From: JBFJVZ01 sp041623895
GTDB lineage: Bacteria > Planctomycetota > Planctomycetia > Pirellulales > Pirellulaceae
Direction: 5' to 3'
DNA: 6,919 nt
NCBI GenBank assembly: GCA_041623895.1
Contig: JBFJVZ010000403.1
Span: 1-6,919, forward strand
The notes under the pieces are model-generated. The model searched no databases. It was not told the origin of the DNA and saw nothing but the letters and a program-made list of their open reading frames with translations. Positions 6,464-6,919 of this stretch are shown here, piece by piece. The translations under genes and the position numbers were made by a program. Within the stretch, counting starts at the first letter, position 1. Each line of letters begins with the position of its first letter.

Positions 6464-6694
6464 CCTATTTGGCTTCGAAAGGTTGGGATGTGAGGGCCAA
6501 AGTTCAATGGCTTCTCTCCACCTTTGTTGATGCACGTCTGAGATTCTGCCCGTTGAGGCCGTCATTGGCTCTTGTTTTCACCTTTCGGACCTTTGTTCGT
6601 AGAAATCATTCAGCCGAATCATTGCCGATCGTTGATCCGGACTTCGGCCGATCAGGTCCGATTGTTAGGATTGTGCTGGTGGTATCGAAATTTG

Positions 6695-6710
6695 CGTAAC
6701 ACGTGTGACG
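6695..6710. promoter_or_regulatory. 16-bp imperfect palindrome, candidate operator
   Basis: The sequence CGTAACACGTGTGACG is self-complementary at seven of eight base pairs, with an ACACGTGT core. Its size and symmetry fit the binding site of a dimeric regulator. It lies 313 bases upstream of the first gene, rather far for a simple repressor site, so it might instead serve a divergent gene beyond the right edge. No regulator gene is visible in the window. Confidence 0.3.
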
Positions 6711-6919
6711 ATTGATCGGGCCGAATCACTTGTTCTGCGACGATGAGTCATGCCCATTTGCGTGGTTGTATCCATTCTGAATATGACCCGTAGAATTGGT
6801 TGGATCGCGGGGTCGGAAACAGTCACCCGATGGCGAACAAGCCGTCGATGAGCGAATACGAAGGGGATTTGTCGTAAGGATGCGACGTCCAATTCAGCAA
6901 TTTCATACGGACAACGAGC

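Larger units (their letters stand above)
6383..6919. other. 537-base leader/intergenic region without a supported gene
   Basis: I find no recognisable protein here. An open frame on the minus strand runs from the window edge to a stop at 6665, and one on the plus strand is open from 6787 to the edge. Both are short and arginine-rich without a family signature, so they may be chance or the ends of genes outside. The region holds a 16-bp imperfect palindrome (6695-6710), a nine-base direct repeat GCCGAATCA (near 6613 and 6720), a candidate promoter (6436-6463) and a seven-base G run (6418-6424). It most likely contains the control region of the operon. Confidence 0.5.

Noticed and set aside
6638..6660. 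Possible hairpin CGGAC...GTCCG in the leader
   Set aside because: Only a five-base stem with a 13-base loop and no T-run, too weak to call a terminator or riboswitch.
6823..6906. Minus-strand 27-codon frame beginning MKLLNW near the right edge
   Set aside because: No ribosome site, no homologous family recognised, and too short to separate from chance.

Overview
The window is most of an exopolysaccharide / surface-glycan biosynthesis operon in which every recognisable gene lies on the minus strand, so it is transcribed from right to left. Base composition is moderate (neither AT- nor very GC-rich). The mix of a WlbA/WlbB/WlbC-type nucleotide-sugar cassette, a fused Wzz-kinase-like protein and a short PglC/WcaJ-like sugar transferase suggests a Gram-negative-type environmental bacterium. 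A planctomycete of the Pirellulaceae type is my best guess, but that is inference from protein style and composition, not proof.

Layout in transcription order. 6919-6383 is a 537-base non-coding leader holding a near-perfect 16-bp palindrome, a candidate promoter and a run of seven C's (coding strand). 6382-5663 is a membrane sugar-phosphate transferase that would start the lipid-linked repeat unit. 5627-4587 is a Gfo/Idh/MocA dehydrogenase (WlbA/WbpB-like), 4590-3985 a left-handed beta-helix N-acetyltransferase (WlbB/WbpD-like), and 3957-2821 a PLP sugar aminotransferase (WlbC/WbpE-like). 2834-489 is a 781-residue Wzz/Wzc-type chain-length protein fused to a tyrosine-kinase-like ATPase domain. 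After a 163-base gap, 325-1 is the N-terminus of a multi-spanning membrane protein, probably an O-antigen polymerase/ligase, cut by the window edge.

How the genes fit together. The dehydrogenase, aminotransferase and acetyltransferase form the known three-step route that converts UDP-GlcNAc-uronate to UDP-2,3-diacetamido-2,3-dideoxy-glucuronate, and they appear in the same A-B-C order as in the Bordetella wlb locus. The product would be built onto undecaprenyl phosphate started by the sugar transferase. It would then be polymerised by a Wzy-like protein (probably the truncated left-edge gene) to a length set by the Wzz-like protein. The genes are tightly packed (35-base gap, 4-base overlap, 27-base gap, 14-base overlap), which supports one transcript. 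The UDP-GlcNAc 6-dehydrogenase, any 2-epimerase, the glycosyltransferases, the flippase and the export genes are not in this window.

The most notable observation is that the kinase-like domain of the Wzz fusion has lost the P-loop lysine (GVGAST where GxGK[ST] is expected). It also appears to lack the ExxRxxR oligomerisation arginines and a tyrosine-rich tail, while keeping good Walker A' and Walker B motifs. That suggests a pseudo-kinase or a differently working nucleotide-binding domain. Otherwise the region is a fairly ordinary polysaccharide locus; I see no CRISPR array, RNA gene, mobile element or defence system.
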